This document shows, piece after piece, positions 37,239-48,456 of a stretch of 64,000 nucleotides of DNA. A model generated the notes under the pieces. It was given only the letters and a program-made list of their open reading frames with translations, was not told the DNA's origin and did not search any database. The stretch spans positions 62,001-126,000 of the forward strand of contig NZ_BLJE01000003.1 in the NCBI RefSeq assembly GCF_009811795.1. Direction: 5' to 3'. Both the position numbers and the translations under genes were made by a program. Source of the DNA: Litoreibacter roseus (GTDB taxonomy: Bacteria > Pseudomonadota > Alphaproteobacteria > Rhodobacterales > Rhodobacteraceae). The first letter of the stretch is position 1. Each line of letters opens with the position of its first letter.

Positions 37239-37726
37239 CCGTATCAATTGGACGTCGCGCGAAATATTTTCTGCTCTTGGATATCTTCAAGGGCTTCCAA
37301 TTGGGGTTCAAATACTTCTTTGCCCCGAAGGCGACGGTAAACTACCCGCATGAAAAGGGACCACTCAGCCCGCGGTTTCGGGGCGAGCATGCCTTGCGCC
37401 GCTATCCCAACGGGGAAGAGCGTTGCATCGCTTGCAAACTGTGCGAGGCCATTTGCCCGGCGCAGGCCATCACGATTGACGCAGAACCGCGTGCAGACGG
37501 CTCCCGCCGAACAACGCGCTACGATATCGACATGACCAAATGCATCTATTGCGGTTTCTGTCAGGAGGCCTGTCCCGTAGACGCCATCGTCGAAGGTCCG
37601 AACTTCGAATTCGCGACTGAAACCCGCGAAGAGCTTTACTATGACAAGGAAAAGCTGCTGGAAAACGGCGAGCGTTGGGAAGCCGAGATTGCCCGCAACC
37701 TCGAATTGGATGCACCCTACAGATGA
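37235..37726 (+). CDS. nuoI: NADH-quinone oxidoreductase subunit I
   Basis: 163-residue ferredoxin-like subunit with two [4Fe-4S] clusters (N6a and N6b). Both ligand sets are present: [16 protein letters not shown] and [16 protein letters not shown], each C-x2-C-x2-C-x3-C-P. The amphipathic N-terminus with [17 protein letters not shown] is typical. It overlaps the preceding methyltransferase-like gene and the following CMD gene by four bases each. Confidence 0.98.
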   Translation: MTVSIGRRAKYFLLLDIFKGFQLGFKYFFAPKATVNYPHEKGPLSPRFRGEHALRRYPNGEERCIACKLCEAICPAQAITIDAEPRADGSRRTTRYDIDMTKCIYCGFCQEACPVDAIVEGPNFEFATETREELYYDKEKLLENGERWEAEIARNLELDAPYR

Positions 37727-38130
37727 GCGATCCAGCCAACCCGTTCGACGCCATGATGCGCATGGGGCAGGACATGGCGAAGGCCATGAACCCTGCGCTA
37801 GAGGCGTTCACGCCCAAAGGCTTTGAGGCGATGGTGCCCACCATGCCCGCCGAGTTCATGGAGCAGTTTCTGGGAAAGACGTTCAATCCCGAGGGGCTGG
37901 ACGCCAAGACGCGCCTTCTGTTGACCCTAACTGGGTTGACCATCACTGGTGCTCAGGCTGAAGCACAGATCCGCATCACCGTGCGTCATCTGATAGAGGC
38001 CGGCGCGACGAAACAGGAAATTGCCGAGACCATCGCGCAGGCCGCGATGTTTGGTGGCGTGCCAGCCATGTCAAAGGCTATGGAGCTTGCGACCGAAGTG
38101 TTGGACGCGCCAAGTGAGGGGGACGACTGA
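37723..38130 (+). CDS. Carboxymuconolactone decarboxylase-family protein
   Basis: 135 residues from the ATG overlapping the nuoI stop. The CMD/AhpD-like helical core is visible in [18 protein letters not shown], then [33 protein letters not shown]. The C-x2-C-x3-H redox motif of AhpD is absent, so it is not a thiol peroxidase of that type. The Met-rich N-terminus ([12 protein letters not shown]) is unusual. The TGATG junction couples it to nuoJ. Function in this setting is unknown. Confidence 0.87.
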   Translation: MSDPANPFDAMMRMGQDMAKAMNPALEAFTPKGFEAMVPTMPAEFMEQFLGKTFNPEGLDAKTRLLLTLTGLTITGAQAEAQIRITVRHLIEAGATKQEIAETIAQAAMFGGVPAMSKAMELATEVLDAPSEGDD

Positions 38131-38744
38131 TGGGCTTTGCGGACTTCGCATTTTACATGTTTTCCACAGTGGTCGTGGTCTCTGGCCTTTTGGTGGTCGT
38201 TTCGAAAAATCCCGTGCATTCCGTGCTTTGGCTGATAGCGGCGTTTCTAAGTTCTGCCGGGCTGTTCGTTCTGCTTGGCGCCGAATTTGTCGCGATGCTG
38301 CTCATTATCGTCTACGTGGGCGCTGTGGCCGTCCTGTTCTTGTTCGTTGTTATGATGCTTGACGTTGATTTCGCCGAATTGCGCGGGGAATTGGCCAAGT
38401 TCGTGCCGCTCGCGGGCCTGATCGGTGTTGTTCTGCTTATGGAGCTGGCGCTCGTGTTCGGCGCGTGGCAATCCACGGAAAACGTGGCGGATCTACGCGA
38501 CGCAGTCACGCCGGCGCTGGAAGACACTCAGAACACCGCGGCTCTGGGACAGCTGATTTACACCAAATATATCTATCTCTTTCAGGCCTCGGGCCTGATC
38601 CTGCTGGTCGCCATGATCGGCGCCATCGTTCTGACCCTGCGCCACCGCGAGGACATCAAACGTCAGGACATCCTCAGCCAGATTTATCGCGACCCGGCCG
38701 AGCAGATGGAGTTGAAAGACGTGAAACCGGGGCAGGGGCTGTGA
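38130..38744 (+). CDS. nuoJ: NADH-quinone oxidoreductase subunit J
   Basis: 204-residue membrane subunit with five hydrophobic segments. [20 protein letters not shown] and [20 protein letters not shown] are the conserved first three spans, the latter including the pi-bulge helix region and an acidic residue. The C-tail [17 protein letters not shown] is hydrophilic. It overlaps CMD by one base and the next micro-ORF by four. Confidence 0.97.
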   Translation: MGFADFAFYMFSTVVVVSGLLVVVSKNPVHSVLWLIAAFLSSAGLFVLLGAEFVAMLLIIVYVGAVAVLFLFVVMMLDVDFAELRGELAKFVPLAGLIGVVLLMELALVFGAWQSTENVADLRDAVTPALEDTQNTAALGQLIYTKYIYLFQASGLILLVAMIGAIVLTLRHREDIKRQDILSQIYRDPAEQMELKDVKPGQGL

Positions 38745-38830
38745 CGGATGGAGACTTCATCGCAATCATGGTGGCGATTGCCATCTCGGTGCTTGCAGCC
38801 TTTGGCTTTTTCACGCGCAAGAAGAAGTAG
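38741..38830 (+). CDS. 29-residue single-span membrane microprotein
   Basis: GTG at 38741 overlaps the nuoJ stop (GTGA) and opens a 29-codon frame ending at TAG 38830. The product [20 protein letters not shown] continues FGFFTRKKK. It has an acidic N-end, one clean hydrophobic span (about residues 6-23) and a triple-lysine end, exactly the form of a small membrane subunit with N-out/C-in topology. Its size hides it from ordinary gene callers. Position between nuoJ and nuoK suggests an accessory complex I microprotein. Confidence 0.65.
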   Translation: MTDGDFIAIMVAIAISVLAAFGFFTRKKK

Positions 38831-39154
<324 letters not shown>

Positions 39155-39160
39155 GTCACA

Positions 39161-41257
39161 ATGGAAAGCATTATCCTCTTTGCCCCGCTCATTGGCGCGC
39201 TCATCTGCGGATTTGGGTGGAAACTGATTGGCGAACAGGCCGCCTGCGTCATCGCAACCTCCGGTTTGTTCCTGTCGGCCATTCTCAGCTGGATCGTGTT
39301 CCTGACGTTTGACGGTGCCACTGAACAGATCGAGATCATGCGCTGGATTCAATCGGGCACGCTCGACACAAGCTGGGCCATCCGCATGGATCGTCTGACC
39401 GCGATTATGCTGATCGTCATCACCACAGTCTCCAGCCTCGTGCATCTCTACAGCTTCGGCTACATGGCCCATGACGAGAACTTCCGCGAAGGGGAGGTCT
39501 ATAAGCCCCGTTTCTTTGCGTATCTCAGCTTCTTCACCTTCACGATGTTGATGCTGGTAACAGCGGACAACCTTGTTCAGATGTTCTTCGGGTGGGAAGG
39601 GGTTGGTGTCGCATCCTACCTTCTGATCGGTTTTTACTACCGAAAACCATCGGCGAACGCTGCAGCCATCAAGGCTTTCGTGGTCAACCGTGTCGGGGAT
39701 TTCGGCTTCCTTCTGGGCATCTTCGCGCTGTTCTTCCTCGTAGACTCGATCAACCTGTCCGACATATTTGCAGCCGCACCAGAGATTGCCGAGACGCAAA
39801 TGACGTTTCTGTGGCGCGAGTGGAACGCGGCGGAGGTTGTGGCCTTCCTGCTCTTCATCGGGGCAATGGGGAAATCGGCTCAGTTGATCCTACACACATG
39901 GCTGCCCGACGCGATGGAAGGTCCGACGCCTGTATCCGCGCTGATCCACGCGGCGACCATGGTGACGGCGGGCGTCTTCCTTGTCTGCCGCATGTCCCCG
40001 ATCATGGAATTTGCACCCTACGCGACGGGGTTCATCGTATTCCTAGGCGCTGCGACCGCCTTTTTCGCGGCCACCGTCGGGCTGGTCCAGAACGACATCA
40101 AACGCGTGATCGCCTATTCGACCTGCTCCCAACTGGGATATATGTTCGTAGCGGCGGGTGTGGGCGTCTATTCGGTGGCCATGTTCCACCTGCTGACCCA
40201 CGCATTCTTCAAGGCGATGCTCTTTCTTGGCGCGGGCTCGGTCATTCACGCGATGCATCACGAGCAGGATATGCGCAATTATGGCGGTCTGCGCAAAAAG
40301 ATCCCCTACACCTTCTGGGCCATGATGATCGGCACGCTGGCCATCACAGGCGTCGGCATCCCGCTTCTTTACCTTGGGTTCCCGGTCGGCTTCGCGGGCT
40401 TTGTGTCCAAAGATGCGATTATCGAAAGCGCGTATGCTGCGACGCCGATGGGCTTTGCGTTTTGGGCGCTGGTGATCTCGGCGCTGTTCACCAGCTTTTA
40501 TTCCTGGCGACTGATGTTCCTGACGTTCTACGGCACCCCACGGGGCGACAAGCACACGCATGAGCATGCTCATGAAAGCCCCAGGACGATGCTGGCGCCG
40601 CTGGCTGTGCTTGCCGTGGGTGCGGTATTCTCGGGGATGGTATTCTACAAGCCGTTCTTCGGATCCTTCGAGAGCGTGGAGAAATTCTTTGGCATCTCGG
40701 GCGAGAATTACGCCCTGATGGAACCACTTGGTGCAGCCTACGCTGCCGGGGCCGCCGAGGGCGAAGGTGGCGACGATCACGGCAGTCGCGTCATCGGGGC
40801 GCCCGGTGATGGCGCGATCTTCATGGCCGAAAGCAACACGGTGCTCGATGATGCCCACCACGTTCCGACGTGGGTAAAGCTGTCGCCATTCATTGCGATG
40901 GTGATCGGGTTTGCCACCGCGTGGCTGTTCTACATCCGCAATCCATCCCTGCCGGGTAAACTGGCCGAGAACCAAAGGCCGCTCTACCAGTTCCTGCTGA
41001 ACAAATGGTATTTTGATGAGCTTTACGACGCAGTTTTCGTGCGTCCCGCCCGCTGGCTTGGCAGCTTCCTGTGGAAACGCGGTGATGGCAACGTAATTGA
41101 CGGCGGTATCAATGGATTGGCCATGGGGATCATTCCGTTCTTCACCCGTCTGGCCGGTCGGGCGCAATCGGGCTTCATGTTCCACTATGCCTTTGCGATG
41201 GTTCTGGGGATTGTCTTGTTGATCACATGGTTCGCGATTGGCGGAGGTGCTGAATAA
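39161..41257 (+). CDS. nuoL: NADH-quinone oxidoreductase subunit L
   Basis: 698-residue antiporter-like distal proton-pumping subunit. The core has [19 protein letters not shown] (key glutamate), [16 protein letters not shown], then [20 protein letters not shown] and [20 protein letters not shown] (key lysine). The long C-terminal segment carrying the lateral helix follows, including a His/Gly-rich linker with [12 protein letters not shown] and [10 protein letters not shown]. Its TAA overlaps the nuoM ATG by one base (TAATG). Confidence 0.98.
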   Translation: MESIILFAPLIGALICGFGWKLIGEQAACVIATSGLFLSAILSWIVFLTFDGATEQIEIMRWIQSGTLDTSWAIRMDRLTAIMLIVITTVSSLVHLYSFGYMAHDENFREGEVYKPRFFAYLSFFTFTMLMLVTADNLVQMFFGWEGVGVASYLLIGFYYRKPSANAAAIKAFVVNRVGDFGFLLGIFALFFLVDSINLSDIFAAAPEIAETQMTFLWREWNAAEVVAFLLFIGAMGKSAQLILHTWLPDAMEGPTPVSALIHAATMVTAGVFLVCRMSPIMEFAPYATGFIVFLGAATAFFAATVGLVQNDIKRVIAYSTCSQLGYMFVAAGVGVYSVAMFHLLTHAFFKAMLFLGAGSVIHAMHHEQDMRNYGGLRKKIPYTFWAMMIGTLAITGVGIPLLYLGFPVGFAGFVSKDAIIESAYAATPMGFAFWALVISALFTSFYSWRLMFLTFYGTPRGDKHTHEHAHESPRTMLAPLAVLAVGAVFSGMVFYKPFFGSFESVEKFFGISGENYALMEPLGAAYAAGAAEGEGGDDHGSRVIGAPGDGAIFMAESNTVLDDAHHVPTWVKLSPFIAMVIGFATAWLFYIRNPSLPGKLAENQRPLYQFLLNKWYFDELYDAVFVRPARWLGSFLWKRGDGNVIDGGINGLAMGIIPFFTRLAGRAQSGFMFHYAFAMVLGIVLLITWFAIGGGAE

Positions 41258-42798
41258 TGGAAAGCCTTCTGTCCATCATCACCTTCATGCCGTTGGTTGC
41301 GGCGCTCATTCTGGCGCTGTTTCTGCGGGGCGATGATGAAGCTGCACAGCGCAATGCCAAATGGCTGGCGCTTATTGCGACCTCGGCCACGTTCCTTGTG
41401 TCGATCTTCCTTTACACCGGCTTCGATCCGGCCAACACCGGCTTCCAGTTCGTGGAAGAGCGGGACTGGCTTCTGGGTCTGAAATACAAGATGGGCGTTG
41501 ACGGAATAAGTGTCCTGTTTGTGCTTCTGACAACGTTCCTGATGCCGCTTGTGATTGCGTCCTGCTGGGACGTCACCCACCGCGTCAAAGATTACATGAT
41601 CGCGTTTCTGGTGCTTGAGACGTTGATGATTGGGGTGTTTTGCGCCCTCGATATGGTCCTGTTCTACCTGTTCTTCGAGGCTGGTCTGATCCCGATGTTC
41701 CTGATCATCGGCATCTGGGGCGGGAAGGAGCGGATCTACGCCAGCTTCAAGTTTTTCCTCTATACGCTGCTGGGGTCCGTCCTGATGCTGGTCGCCATGC
41801 TTGCGATGTATATCGACGCGGGCACTACCGATATCCCAACGCTTCTGGATCATAACTTCGGGTCCGAAACGATGAGCGTGCTGGGCTTCCAAGTGATCGG
41901 CGGGATGCAAACGCTTATGTGGCTTGCTTTCTTTGCGAGCTTCGCCGTGAAGATGCCGATGTGGCCCGTCCACACATGGCTGCCCGATGCGCACGTTCAG
42001 GCGCCCACGGGGGGCTCTGTCGTGCTGGCGGCGATCCTGTTGAAAATGGGCGGCTACGGCTTCCTGCGGTTCAGCTTGCCCATGTTCCCGGTTGCTTCCG
42101 ACCTTCTGGGGCCGTTCATCCTGTGGCTGAGCGTGATCGCCATCGTCTACACCTCGCTGGTGGCTCTGGCGCAGCAGGACATGAAGAAGCTGATCGCGTA
42201 CTCCTCCGTTGCGCATATGGGGTACGTGACGATGGGGATCTTCACGGTGAACCAGCAGGGCATCGATGGGGCGATTTTCCAGATGATCAGTCATGGTTTC
42301 ATCTCGGGAGCACTCTTCCTGTGTGTTGGCGTGATCTATGACCGAATGCACACACGCGACATCGATGCTTATGGCGGCCTCGTGAACCGGATGCCGGCAT
42401 ACGCGCTGATTTTCATGCTGTTTACTATGGCCAATGTAGGACTTCCGGGGACCTCCGGGTTTGTCGGGGAATTTCTGACGCTCATGGGCGTGTTTCAAGT
42501 CAACACTTGGGTGGCGCTGGTTGCGACAAGCGGTGTGATCCTGTCTGCCGCCTATGCGCTTTGGCTCTACCGCCGTGTGGTTTTGGGCGACCTGATCAAA
42601 GAAAGCCTGAAGTCGATTACCGACATGAGCCGCCGGGAGCGGGCGATTTTCGCACCGCTGGTGGTCATGACCCTGCTTCTGGGCGTGTATCCCTCGCTGA
42701 TCACCGACATGATCGGACCCAGCGTGGGCGCACTGATTGCAAATTACGACACCGCGCTGCTGGACAGTGGCGCTGCGACGGCTGTGGCCGGGAACTGA
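41257..42798 (+). CDS. nuoM: NADH-quinone oxidoreductase subunit M
   Basis: 513-residue antiporter-like subunit. Typical segments: [21 protein letters not shown] with the pumping glutamate, [40 protein letters not shown] and [19 protein letters not shown]. Normal length, about fourteen spans. It follows nuoL with one-base overlap and precedes nuoN by nine bases. Confidence 0.98.
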   Translation: MESLLSIITFMPLVAALILALFLRGDDEAAQRNAKWLALIATSATFLVSIFLYTGFDPANTGFQFVEERDWLLGLKYKMGVDGISVLFVLLTTFLMPLVIASCWDVTHRVKDYMIAFLVLETLMIGVFCALDMVLFYLFFEAGLIPMFLIIGIWGGKERIYASFKFFLYTLLGSVLMLVAMLAMYIDAGTTDIPTLLDHNFGSETMSVLGFQVIGGMQTLMWLAFFASFAVKMPMWPVHTWLPDAHVQAPTGGSVVLAAILLKMGGYGFLRFSLPMFPVASDLLGPFILWLSVIAIVYTSLVALAQQDMKKLIAYSSVAHMGYVTMGIFTVNQQGIDGAIFQMISHGFISGALFLCVGVIYDRMHTRDIDAYGGLVNRMPAYALIFMLFTMANVGLPGTSGFVGEFLTLMGVFQVNTWVALVATSGVILSAAYALWLYRRVVLGDLIKESLKSITDMSRRERAIFAPLVVMTLLLGVYPSLITDMIGPSVGALIANYDTALLDSGAATAVAGN

Positions 42799-42807
42799 GG
42801 GCGACCT

Positions 42808-44247
42808 ATGATACAGGCTGATCTTTCCATCGTCTTGCCCGAGGTGATCCTCGCAGTCTTCGCTATGGCGGCCCTGATGGGGGCGGTTTACACCGGCAAG
42901 GACAAAACTGCGCCAATCGTTCTTTGGGCGACCTCGGTCGTGTTCGTCCTTTTGGCCGCATGGATCGGCCTGACGGGCGAAGGGATCAACACGGCCTTTG
43001 GCGGTGCATTTATTGACGACGCGTTCTCACGGTTTGCGAAGGTGACGATCCTTCTGTCGGCCGCCGCGATCCTGATCCTCAGTCAGGACTTCATGACGCG
43101 GCATGATCTCTTCCGGTTCGAGTACCCGATCCTTGTGGCGCTTGCGGTCGTTGGCATGATGATGATGGTCAGCGCTGGCGATCTGATGGCGCTTTACATG
43201 GGGTTGGAGCTTCAGTCTCTGTCCCTTTATGTCGTGGCCTCTCTGCGGCGCGACAGTGTCCGGTCCACAGAGGCTGGCCTGAAATACTTCGTTCTAGGGG
43301 CGCTCTCCTCCGGTATGCTGCTTTACGGGGCCTCGTTGGTCTACGGCTATGCGGGGACAACGCTGTTTTCGGGCATCGTCACCACGGCGACCGAGGGCGA
43401 TGTCTCGCTTGGCTTGCTCTTCGGTCTGGTCTTCGTGATCGCAGGTCTCGCCTTTAAAGTGTCCGCCGCCCCGTTCCACATGTGGACACCAGATGTTTAC
43501 GAGGGCTCACCCACGCCGATCACCGCGTTCTTTGCGACCGCGCCCAAGGTCGCTGCCATGGCCCTTTTTGCGCGGGTAGCTCACGATGCGTTCGGCGGGG
43601 CCGTTTCCGATTGGAGCCAGATCGTAGCCTTCCTGTCTGTCGCCTCCATGTTTCTGGGTGCGGTTGCGGCCATCGGACAACGCGACATCAAACGGCTGAT
43701 GGCCTACTCATCCATTGCGCATATGGGCTTTGCCCTGATGGGGCTCGCGGCAGGTACCGCGGAAGGCGTGCAGGCGATGCTGATCTACATGGCCATCTAC
43801 GTGGTCATGAACATTGGAACCTTTGCTTTCATCCTGTCGATGGAGCGGGACGGCGAGCCGGTGACCGATATCGACAGCCTACAGAATTATTCCAAATACC
43901 AGCCGGGCCGGGCGCTTGCGATGTTGGTTCTGATGTTCAGCCTTGCGGGCATTCCGCCGCTGGTTGGATTTTTCGGTAAGTTCTACGTGCTCAAGGCCGC
44001 AGTCGACGCGAATATGGTCTGGCTCGCCGTTGCCGGTGTAATCGCCAGCGTGATAGGTGCGTTCTACTATTTGCGGATCATCTACTTCATGTATTTCGGC
44101 GAAGACCGGGATGCGTTGGACAGTTCCATGCCGTTGGCCGGGTGGGCGATGCTGATGGGATCGGCGACCGTAATGGTCGTAGGCGTGATCAACCTCTTCG
44201 GGATCGAAGGTCTTGCGCTTGTTGCGGCGGGTGCCCTTGTCAACTAA
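42808..44247 (+). CDS. nuoN: NADH-quinone oxidoreductase subunit N
   Basis: 479-residue antiporter-like subunit next to NuoM/K in the membrane arm. Motifs: [20 protein letters not shown] with the pumping glutamate, [40 protein letters not shown] and [20 protein letters not shown]. Last complex I gene; its 3' end overlaps the probable birA start. Confidence 0.98.
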   Translation: MIQADLSIVLPEVILAVFAMAALMGAVYTGKDKTAPIVLWATSVVFVLLAAWIGLTGEGINTAFGGAFIDDAFSRFAKVTILLSAAAILILSQDFMTRHDLFRFEYPILVALAVVGMMMMVSAGDLMALYMGLELQSLSLYVVASLRRDSVRSTEAGLKYFVLGALSSGMLLYGASLVYGYAGTTLFSGIVTTATEGDVSLGLLFGLVFVIAGLAFKVSAAPFHMWTPDVYEGSPTPITAFFATAPKVAAMALFARVAHDAFGGAVSDWSQIVAFLSVASMFLGAVAAIGQRDIKRLMAYSSIAHMGFALMGLAAGTAEGVQAMLIYMAIYVVMNIGTFAFILSMERDGEPVTDIDSLQNYSKYQPGRALAMLVLMFSLAGIPPLVGFFGKFYVLKAAVDANMVWLAVAGVIASVIGAFYYLRIIYFMYFGEDRDALDSSMPLAGWAMLMGSATVMVVGVINLFGIEGLALVAAGALVN

Positions 44248-44989
44248 GGGCGATCTTTGGCCCGAGGGGTATGACTGCATCATTCTCGATAGTGTGGACA
44301 GCACAAATGCGGAGGCCGCTCGGATCGCGGGCGACCTGAAACGTCCCACCTGGATCTTGGCCAAAACCCAGACCGCCGCCCGCGGACGTCAGGGGCGGCA
44401 CTGGGAAAACCCGGTCGGCAATCTGGCGGCGACTTTGGTTATGCGGCCGGGCGGGCAGGCGCAGGAAGCCGCGCTTAGGTCCTTCTTTGCCTCCAATGCT
44501 TTGTTCGAAACGCTTGCTCTCTATGTGGACCGGACCCGATTAGGATTAAAATGGCCCAATGATGTCTTACTGAATGGCGGAAAAGTCGCGGGCATTCTTC
44601 TGGAAAGCATGGGAACGGCGCAGGGGCTGGACTGGTTGGCGGTGGGCATCGGGGTGAATCTGCTGCACAAACCCGACGGCGTGCGCGATGCCGCGTTTCC
44701 GCCGGTTGCGCTGTTTGATGAAGGTGGCGCTGCGGTGGAACCCGATATCTTCCTCAACGCATTGGCGGCAAACTTCGCCACGGAAGAGGCCATATACGCC
44801 GAAATGGGCTTCGATATGATCCGGGATAACTGGTTGAAGCGCGCTGCCCGGCTGGGCGAGGTGATCACTGCCCGCACATCGCGCGATGAGATCACGGGCG
44901 TGTTCGAAACTGTTGATGCATATGGCAACCTGATCTTGCGTACCAAGGACGGCATGGTTCCCGTTCCGGCAGCGGACATTTATTTCTAA
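44231..44989 (+). CDS. birA: Biotin--[acetyl-CoA-carboxylase] ligase
   Basis: About 252 residues from GTG 44231; TTG at 44237 is an alternative, and both overlap the nuoN end. The catalytic domain contains [14 protein letters not shown], the biotinoyl-AMP loop [18 protein letters not shown] (family GRGRxGRxW), [20 protein letters not shown] and VGIGVNL. There is no N-terminal helix-turn-helix, so it is a ligase without repressor function. It would biotinylate carrier proteins such as MccA of this window and acetyl-CoA carboxylase. Its attachment to the end of nuo recurs in Rhodobacterales, as far as I recall. Confidence 0.93.
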   Translation: MPLSTKGDLWPEGYDCIILDSVDSTNAEAARIAGDLKRPTWILAKTQTAARGRQGRHWENPVGNLAATLVMRPGGQAQEAALRSFFASNALFETLALYVDRTRLGLKWPNDVLLNGGKVAGILLESMGTAQGLDWLAVGIGVNLLHKPDGVRDAAFPPVALFDEGGAAVEPDIFLNALAANFATEEAIYAEMGFDMIRDNWLKRAARLGEVITARTSRDEITGVFETVDAYGNLILRTKDGMVPVPAADIYF

Positions 44990-45374
44990 CATCCCATGCA
45001 AGATGATCCGGCCGTTTGTTTCCGAGCGCCGGGTTTCATCTGGTCTCTGGCTTTTGGAAAAGGCGGCACCGCCCATGTTCAGTGTCAGCGGTTGCAGCGC
45101 AGATCTGTCTAACCTGCCCCATCCTTATTCACCGGTGCGTGTTGGATGTCTGTGCGTTGGCCGGGGTGCCAGACCCGCCCTCTCGGACGGCAACCGCATC
45201 TCATTGCCTTGGTATACCGGGGGCGAGTTCTACGGCCCACAGGTTGAAGGTCCGTTACCCGGGCATGCGGTGCCTCGTCCGCCAAAACACGCTGAATTTT
45301 CCAGTGTTCAGAAGGCTTTGACGGCATGAACGCTGCGGTATAGAGACGAGGCTCAGGGACAAGATGGGGCGCCC
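44990..45374 (+). other. 385-base gap between birA and coaX, no convincing gene
   Basis: Several short frames up to 108 codons cross this stretch on both strands (for example 45003-45329), but none shows a signal peptide, membrane span, domain or good ribosome site, and their Ser/Pro/Arg-rich composition is like random GC-rich sequence. The right end holds a promoter-like pair before coaX. No tRNA or known RNA fold was seen. It could be a decayed gene; some relatives, as I recall, have a small membrane protein near this position. Confidence 0.4.
45318..45344 (+). promoter_or_regulatory. Candidate promoter of coaX-rnj
   Basis: TTGACG (45318-45323) and TATAGA (45339-45344) are good -35 and -10 matches but separated by only 15 bases, shorter than ideal. 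The -10 ends 30 bases before the coaX ATG. Confidence 0.35.
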
Positions 45375-46148
45375 ATGCTGCTTGCGATCGATTGCGGAAA
45401 CACCAACACGGTCTTTTCCATCTGGGACGGAACCCGGTTTCTGGCGACGTGGCGCACTTCGACAGAGCACCAACGGACGGCGGATCAATACTATGTCTGG
45501 CTGTCTAGCCTGATGAAATTTCAGAAGATGGAGGTCGAGATCACGGAAGTGATCGTGTCCTCCACCGTGCCGCGCGTGGTTTTCAACCTGCGCGTTTTTG
45601 CGGATCGCTATTTCAATACCCGGCCCATCGTGGTGGGCAAGGAAGGCTGCATCCTGCCCGTGGACGTACGCGTCGACACTGGCACTCAAGTGGGGCCGGA
45701 TCGTCTGGTGAACACGGTCGCTGGGTTCGATCTCTATGGTGGCGACCTGATCATCGTGGATTTTGGGACGGCGACGACCTTTGACGTGGTCGACACGGAT
45801 GGGGCCTATATCGGCGGAGTGATTGCGCCCGGCGTGAACCTCAGCCTTGAGGCGTTGCACCAGGCTGCGGCGGCGCTGCCCCACGTGGACATCACCAAGC
45901 CGCAAGCTGTGATCGGCACCAATACGGTGGCCTGCATGCAGTCGGGTGTCTTCTGGGGTTATATCGGCCTGATCAAAGAGGTCTGCGCCCGCATTCAGGG
46001 CGAACATGGGCGACCGATGAAGGTCATTTCGACCGGGGGGCTTGCCCCGTTGTTTCAGCAGGCCGAGGCGCTATTTGATGAATTCAACGATGATCTGACC
46101 ATGCATGGGCTGGTTGTCATTAACAAATACAACAGAGAAAGAAACTGA
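45375..46148 (+). CDS. coaX: Type III pantothenate kinase
   Basis: 257-residue CoaX-type kinase catalysing the first step of coenzyme A synthesis. The N-terminal ASKHA phosphate motif is MLLAIDCGNTNTVFSIWDG. Later motifs are GPDRLVNTVAGFDLYGG (pantothenate site), IVDFGTATTFDVVD, and IGGVIAPGVNLSLEAL. Length is normal. The stop codon shares a base with the RNase J start (TGATG). Confidence 0.96.
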   Translation: MLLAIDCGNTNTVFSIWDGTRFLATWRTSTEHQRTADQYYVWLSSLMKFQKMEVEITEVIVSSTVPRVVFNLRVFADRYFNTRPIVVGKEGCILPVDVRVDTGTQVGPDRLVNTVAGFDLYGGDLIIVDFGTATTFDVVDTDGAYIGGVIAPGVNLSLEALHQAAAALPHVDITKPQAVIGTNTVACMQSGVFWGYIGLIKEVCARIQGEHGRPMKVISTGGLAPLFQQAEALFDEFNDDLTMHGLVVINKYNRERN

Positions 46149-47812
46149 TGGCAGGCGAGCGATTGGTCTACCTGCCCCTTGGCGGGGCGGGCGAAGTTGG
46201 TATGAACATGTATCTCTATGGCTACGGCCGGAAGGGATCGGAGCGCTTTATTCTGGTCGATATGGGCGTGACGTTCCCCGATATGGACAGCACACCGGGG
46301 GTGGATTTGATCTTCCCCGATATCGAGTGGATCGCAGACCGGGCGGATCAGTTGGATGCCATCTTCATCACCCATGCGCATGAAGATCACGTGGGCGCGG
46401 TTGGTCATCTCTACGAACGGTTGAAAGCGCCGATCTACGCCCGGAAGTTCACGGCCCATATTGCCCGGCTGAAGATGGAGGAGCACGGCTACGACGGCTC
46501 CGAGATTGAGACCATCGGCGCTATGCCCGAGCAGGTCAAAGCGGGACCCTTCACCGTCGGATTTCAGCCCATCAGCCACTCCATCCCCGAAAGCAGCGCG
46601 CTGATCATCGACACGCCGGACGGCCGCGTGGTTCACACGGGCGACTTCAAGATCGACGAAACACCCATTCTGGGGGAGCCTTTCGATCGTCAGGCTTGGG
46701 GCGATCTTGGTCCCGTGAAAGCGCTGGTTTGCGACTCAACGAATGTCTTTTCCATGCATCCCGGCCGGTCCGAAGTGACCGTAGGACCGAATATCGAGAA
46801 AATCGTTGCCGAGGCCCAAGGCATGGTCGTGGCGACAACCTTCGCGTCCAACATCGCGCGGGTCAAAACACTGGCCGATGCCGGTATTGCCGCCGGGCGG
46901 TCTATCGTGCTGCTGGGCCGGGCCATGAAACGGATGATCGAAGCGGGTGTGGCCACAGGGGTCATCACCGAATTTCCCTCGACCGTTTCCCCGGAAGAGG
47001 CGCGCGACATTCCCCGTGCCAATTTGATGTTGCTGGCGACAGGCTCGCAAGGGGAGCGACGCGCGGCGTCAGCGCAGTTGTCCCGTGGCAAGTATCAAGG
47101 TCTGAGCCTGAAGGAAGGGGATTTGTTTCTCTTTTCATCAAAGACTATTCCCGGCAATGAAACGTCTGTCGGGCGGATTGTGAACGCGCTCAGTGAGATG
47201 GGTGTGGACGTGATCGACGACAAACTCGCCGACATCCATGTTTCGGGCCATGCGAACCGCCCCGATCTTCAAGAGATGCACGCGCTGGTGAAGCCACAAT
47301 TCCTGATCCCTATGCACGGGGAGCACCGGATGCTGCGTGAACACGCAAAATTGGGCGAGGCCGGTGGTATCGCGTCGGTCGTGGCCCCGAATGGTACGAT
47401 GGTGTCCCTGTCCGGCAATCGCCCGGAAGTTGTGGAGTTTGTGGACACGGGCCGCCTCTATCTTGACGGCTCGGTTCAAGTCGGCGCGCTGGACGGTGTT
47501 GTCCGCGACCGCATTCGCATGGCGCTCAACGGGTCTGTCGTCGTGGGTGTTCTGATTGACGAAGAAGATGAACCCCTGTCCGATGCGTGGGTCGAGTTGC
47601 GCGGGTTGCCCGAAACCGGACGATCAAAGGCACCGCTGGCCGACGTGCTGGAAGAAGAGGTCGGTCAATTCCTGGGCCGTGCAAACCGTAAGACGGTCAT
47701 GGATGACGCCAAACTGGAAGAGCAGATCTCCCGCATCGTGCGCCAGAGCAGCAATGACGAAATCGGCAAGAAGCCGGAGGTCACAGTGCTGATCAGCCGA
47801 CTGGCGGTCTGA
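46148..47812 (+). CDS. rnj: Ribonuclease J
   Basis: 554-residue metallo-beta-lactamase/beta-CASP ribonuclease with 5'-3' exo- and endonuclease activity, involved in mRNA decay and rRNA processing. The zinc motif is FITHAHEDHVGAVGH, with HTGDFKID and the beta-CASP region CDSTNVFSMHPGRSE following. HVSGHANRPDLQEM and PMHGEHRML are also characteristic. It starts in the last base of coaX. In alphaproteobacteria RNase J works alongside RNase E. Confidence 0.96.
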   Translation: MAGERLVYLPLGGAGEVGMNMYLYGYGRKGSERFILVDMGVTFPDMDSTPGVDLIFPDIEWIADRADQLDAIFITHAHEDHVGAVGHLYERLKAPIYARKFTAHIARLKMEEHGYDGSEIETIGAMPEQVKAGPFTVGFQPISHSIPESSALIIDTPDGRVVHTGDFKIDETPILGEPFDRQAWGDLGPVKALVCDSTNVFSMHPGRSEVTVGPNIEKIVAEAQGMVVATTFASNIARVKTLADAGIAAGRSIVLLGRAMKRMIEAGVATGVITEFPSTVSPEEARDIPRANLMLLATGSQGERRAASAQLSRGKYQGLSLKEGDLFLFSSKTIPGNETSVGRIVNALSEMGVDVIDDKLADIHVSGHANRPDLQEMHALVKPQFLIPMHGEHRMLREHAKLGEAGGIASVVAPNGTMVSLSGNRPEVVEFVDTGRLYLDGSVQVGALDGVVRDRIRMALNGSVVVGVLIDEEDEPLSDAWVELRGLPETGRSKAPLADVLEEEVGQFLGRANRKTVMDDAKLEEQISRIVRQSSNDEIGKKPEVTVLISRLAV

Positions 47813-47817
47813 CACGA

Positions 47818-48351
47818 ATGGCTGGGGTTACGATCCGCAATTCTGTGCGTGACGACGTCGTGGGCATTTTGCGGATCTACAGCCATGAAGTCCTCCACGG
47901 ACTTGCCACCTTTGAAGAAGTGCCGCCGGCAGAGGACGAGATGGCCGAGCGGCGTGCAAGTATTCTTGATCTGGGGCTTCCCTATTTAGTTGCAGAGCAG
48001 GGCGGGCATGTCGTCGGTTACGCTTACGCGGGCAGGTACCGCACGCGTCCGGCATACCGCTACTCCATTGAGAACTCTGTGTATATCGACCGAGATTTTC
48101 GGGGGCAGGGCCTCGGAAGATTACTGCTCTCTGAACTGATCGCGCAATCTGAACGTGGATCATGGCGGCAGATGGTTGCAGTGATCGGCGATAGCCAGAA
48201 TGTTGGATCTATCCGCCTGCACGAACAAATGGGATTTCGCCATATAGGGACTTTGGAAAAGGTCGGTTTCAAGCTCGGGCAATGGGTCGATACTGTGATC
48301 ATGCAAAAAGCGCTGTGCGCGGATCAGGCGGCTTCACCGGACGAGGGATAA
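47818..48351 (+). CDS. GNAT N-acetyltransferase, phosphinothricin/methionine-sulfoximine acetyltransferase type
   Basis: 177 residues. The acetyl-CoA binding loop is DFRGQGLGRLLLSELI (R-G-x-G-x-G/A). VTIRNSVRDDVVGILRIYSHEV and VVGYAYAGRYRTRPAYRYSIENSVYI are the hallmarks of the Pat/Bar-like subgroup, with GFKLGQWVDTVIMQK at the end. Members acetylate the amino group of phosphinothricin, methionine sulfoximine or related compounds; the true substrate here is unknown. It starts five bases after the RNase J stop. Confidence 0.9.
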   Translation: MAGVTIRNSVRDDVVGILRIYSHEVLHGLATFEEVPPAEDEMAERRASILDLGLPYLVAEQGGHVVGYAYAGRYRTRPAYRYSIENSVYIDRDFRGQGLGRLLLSELIAQSERGSWRQMVAVIGDSQNVGSIRLHEQMGFRHIGTLEKVGFKLGQWVDTVIMQKALCADQAASPDEG

Positions 48352-48456
48352 CGAAAGGTTACTCAACGGCTCTACCAAAGGTCTACGCTTTCAGGGCTTG
48401 AAGGGAGCCGTCCACCTAGTCTTTGCGCAGGCCGCCTCGATCTCCCTCTGTCCAAA

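Noticed and set aside
45003-45329. 108-codon plus-strand frame between birA and coaX
   Set aside because: No ribosome site, signal, span or domain. It overlaps another equally open frame, so neither is persuasive.
48352-48456. Long-arm hairpin between the GNAT and ankyrin genes
   Set aside because: The pairing arms (CGGCTC/GAGCCG) are more than 30 bases apart with no T-run, so a terminator is not supported.
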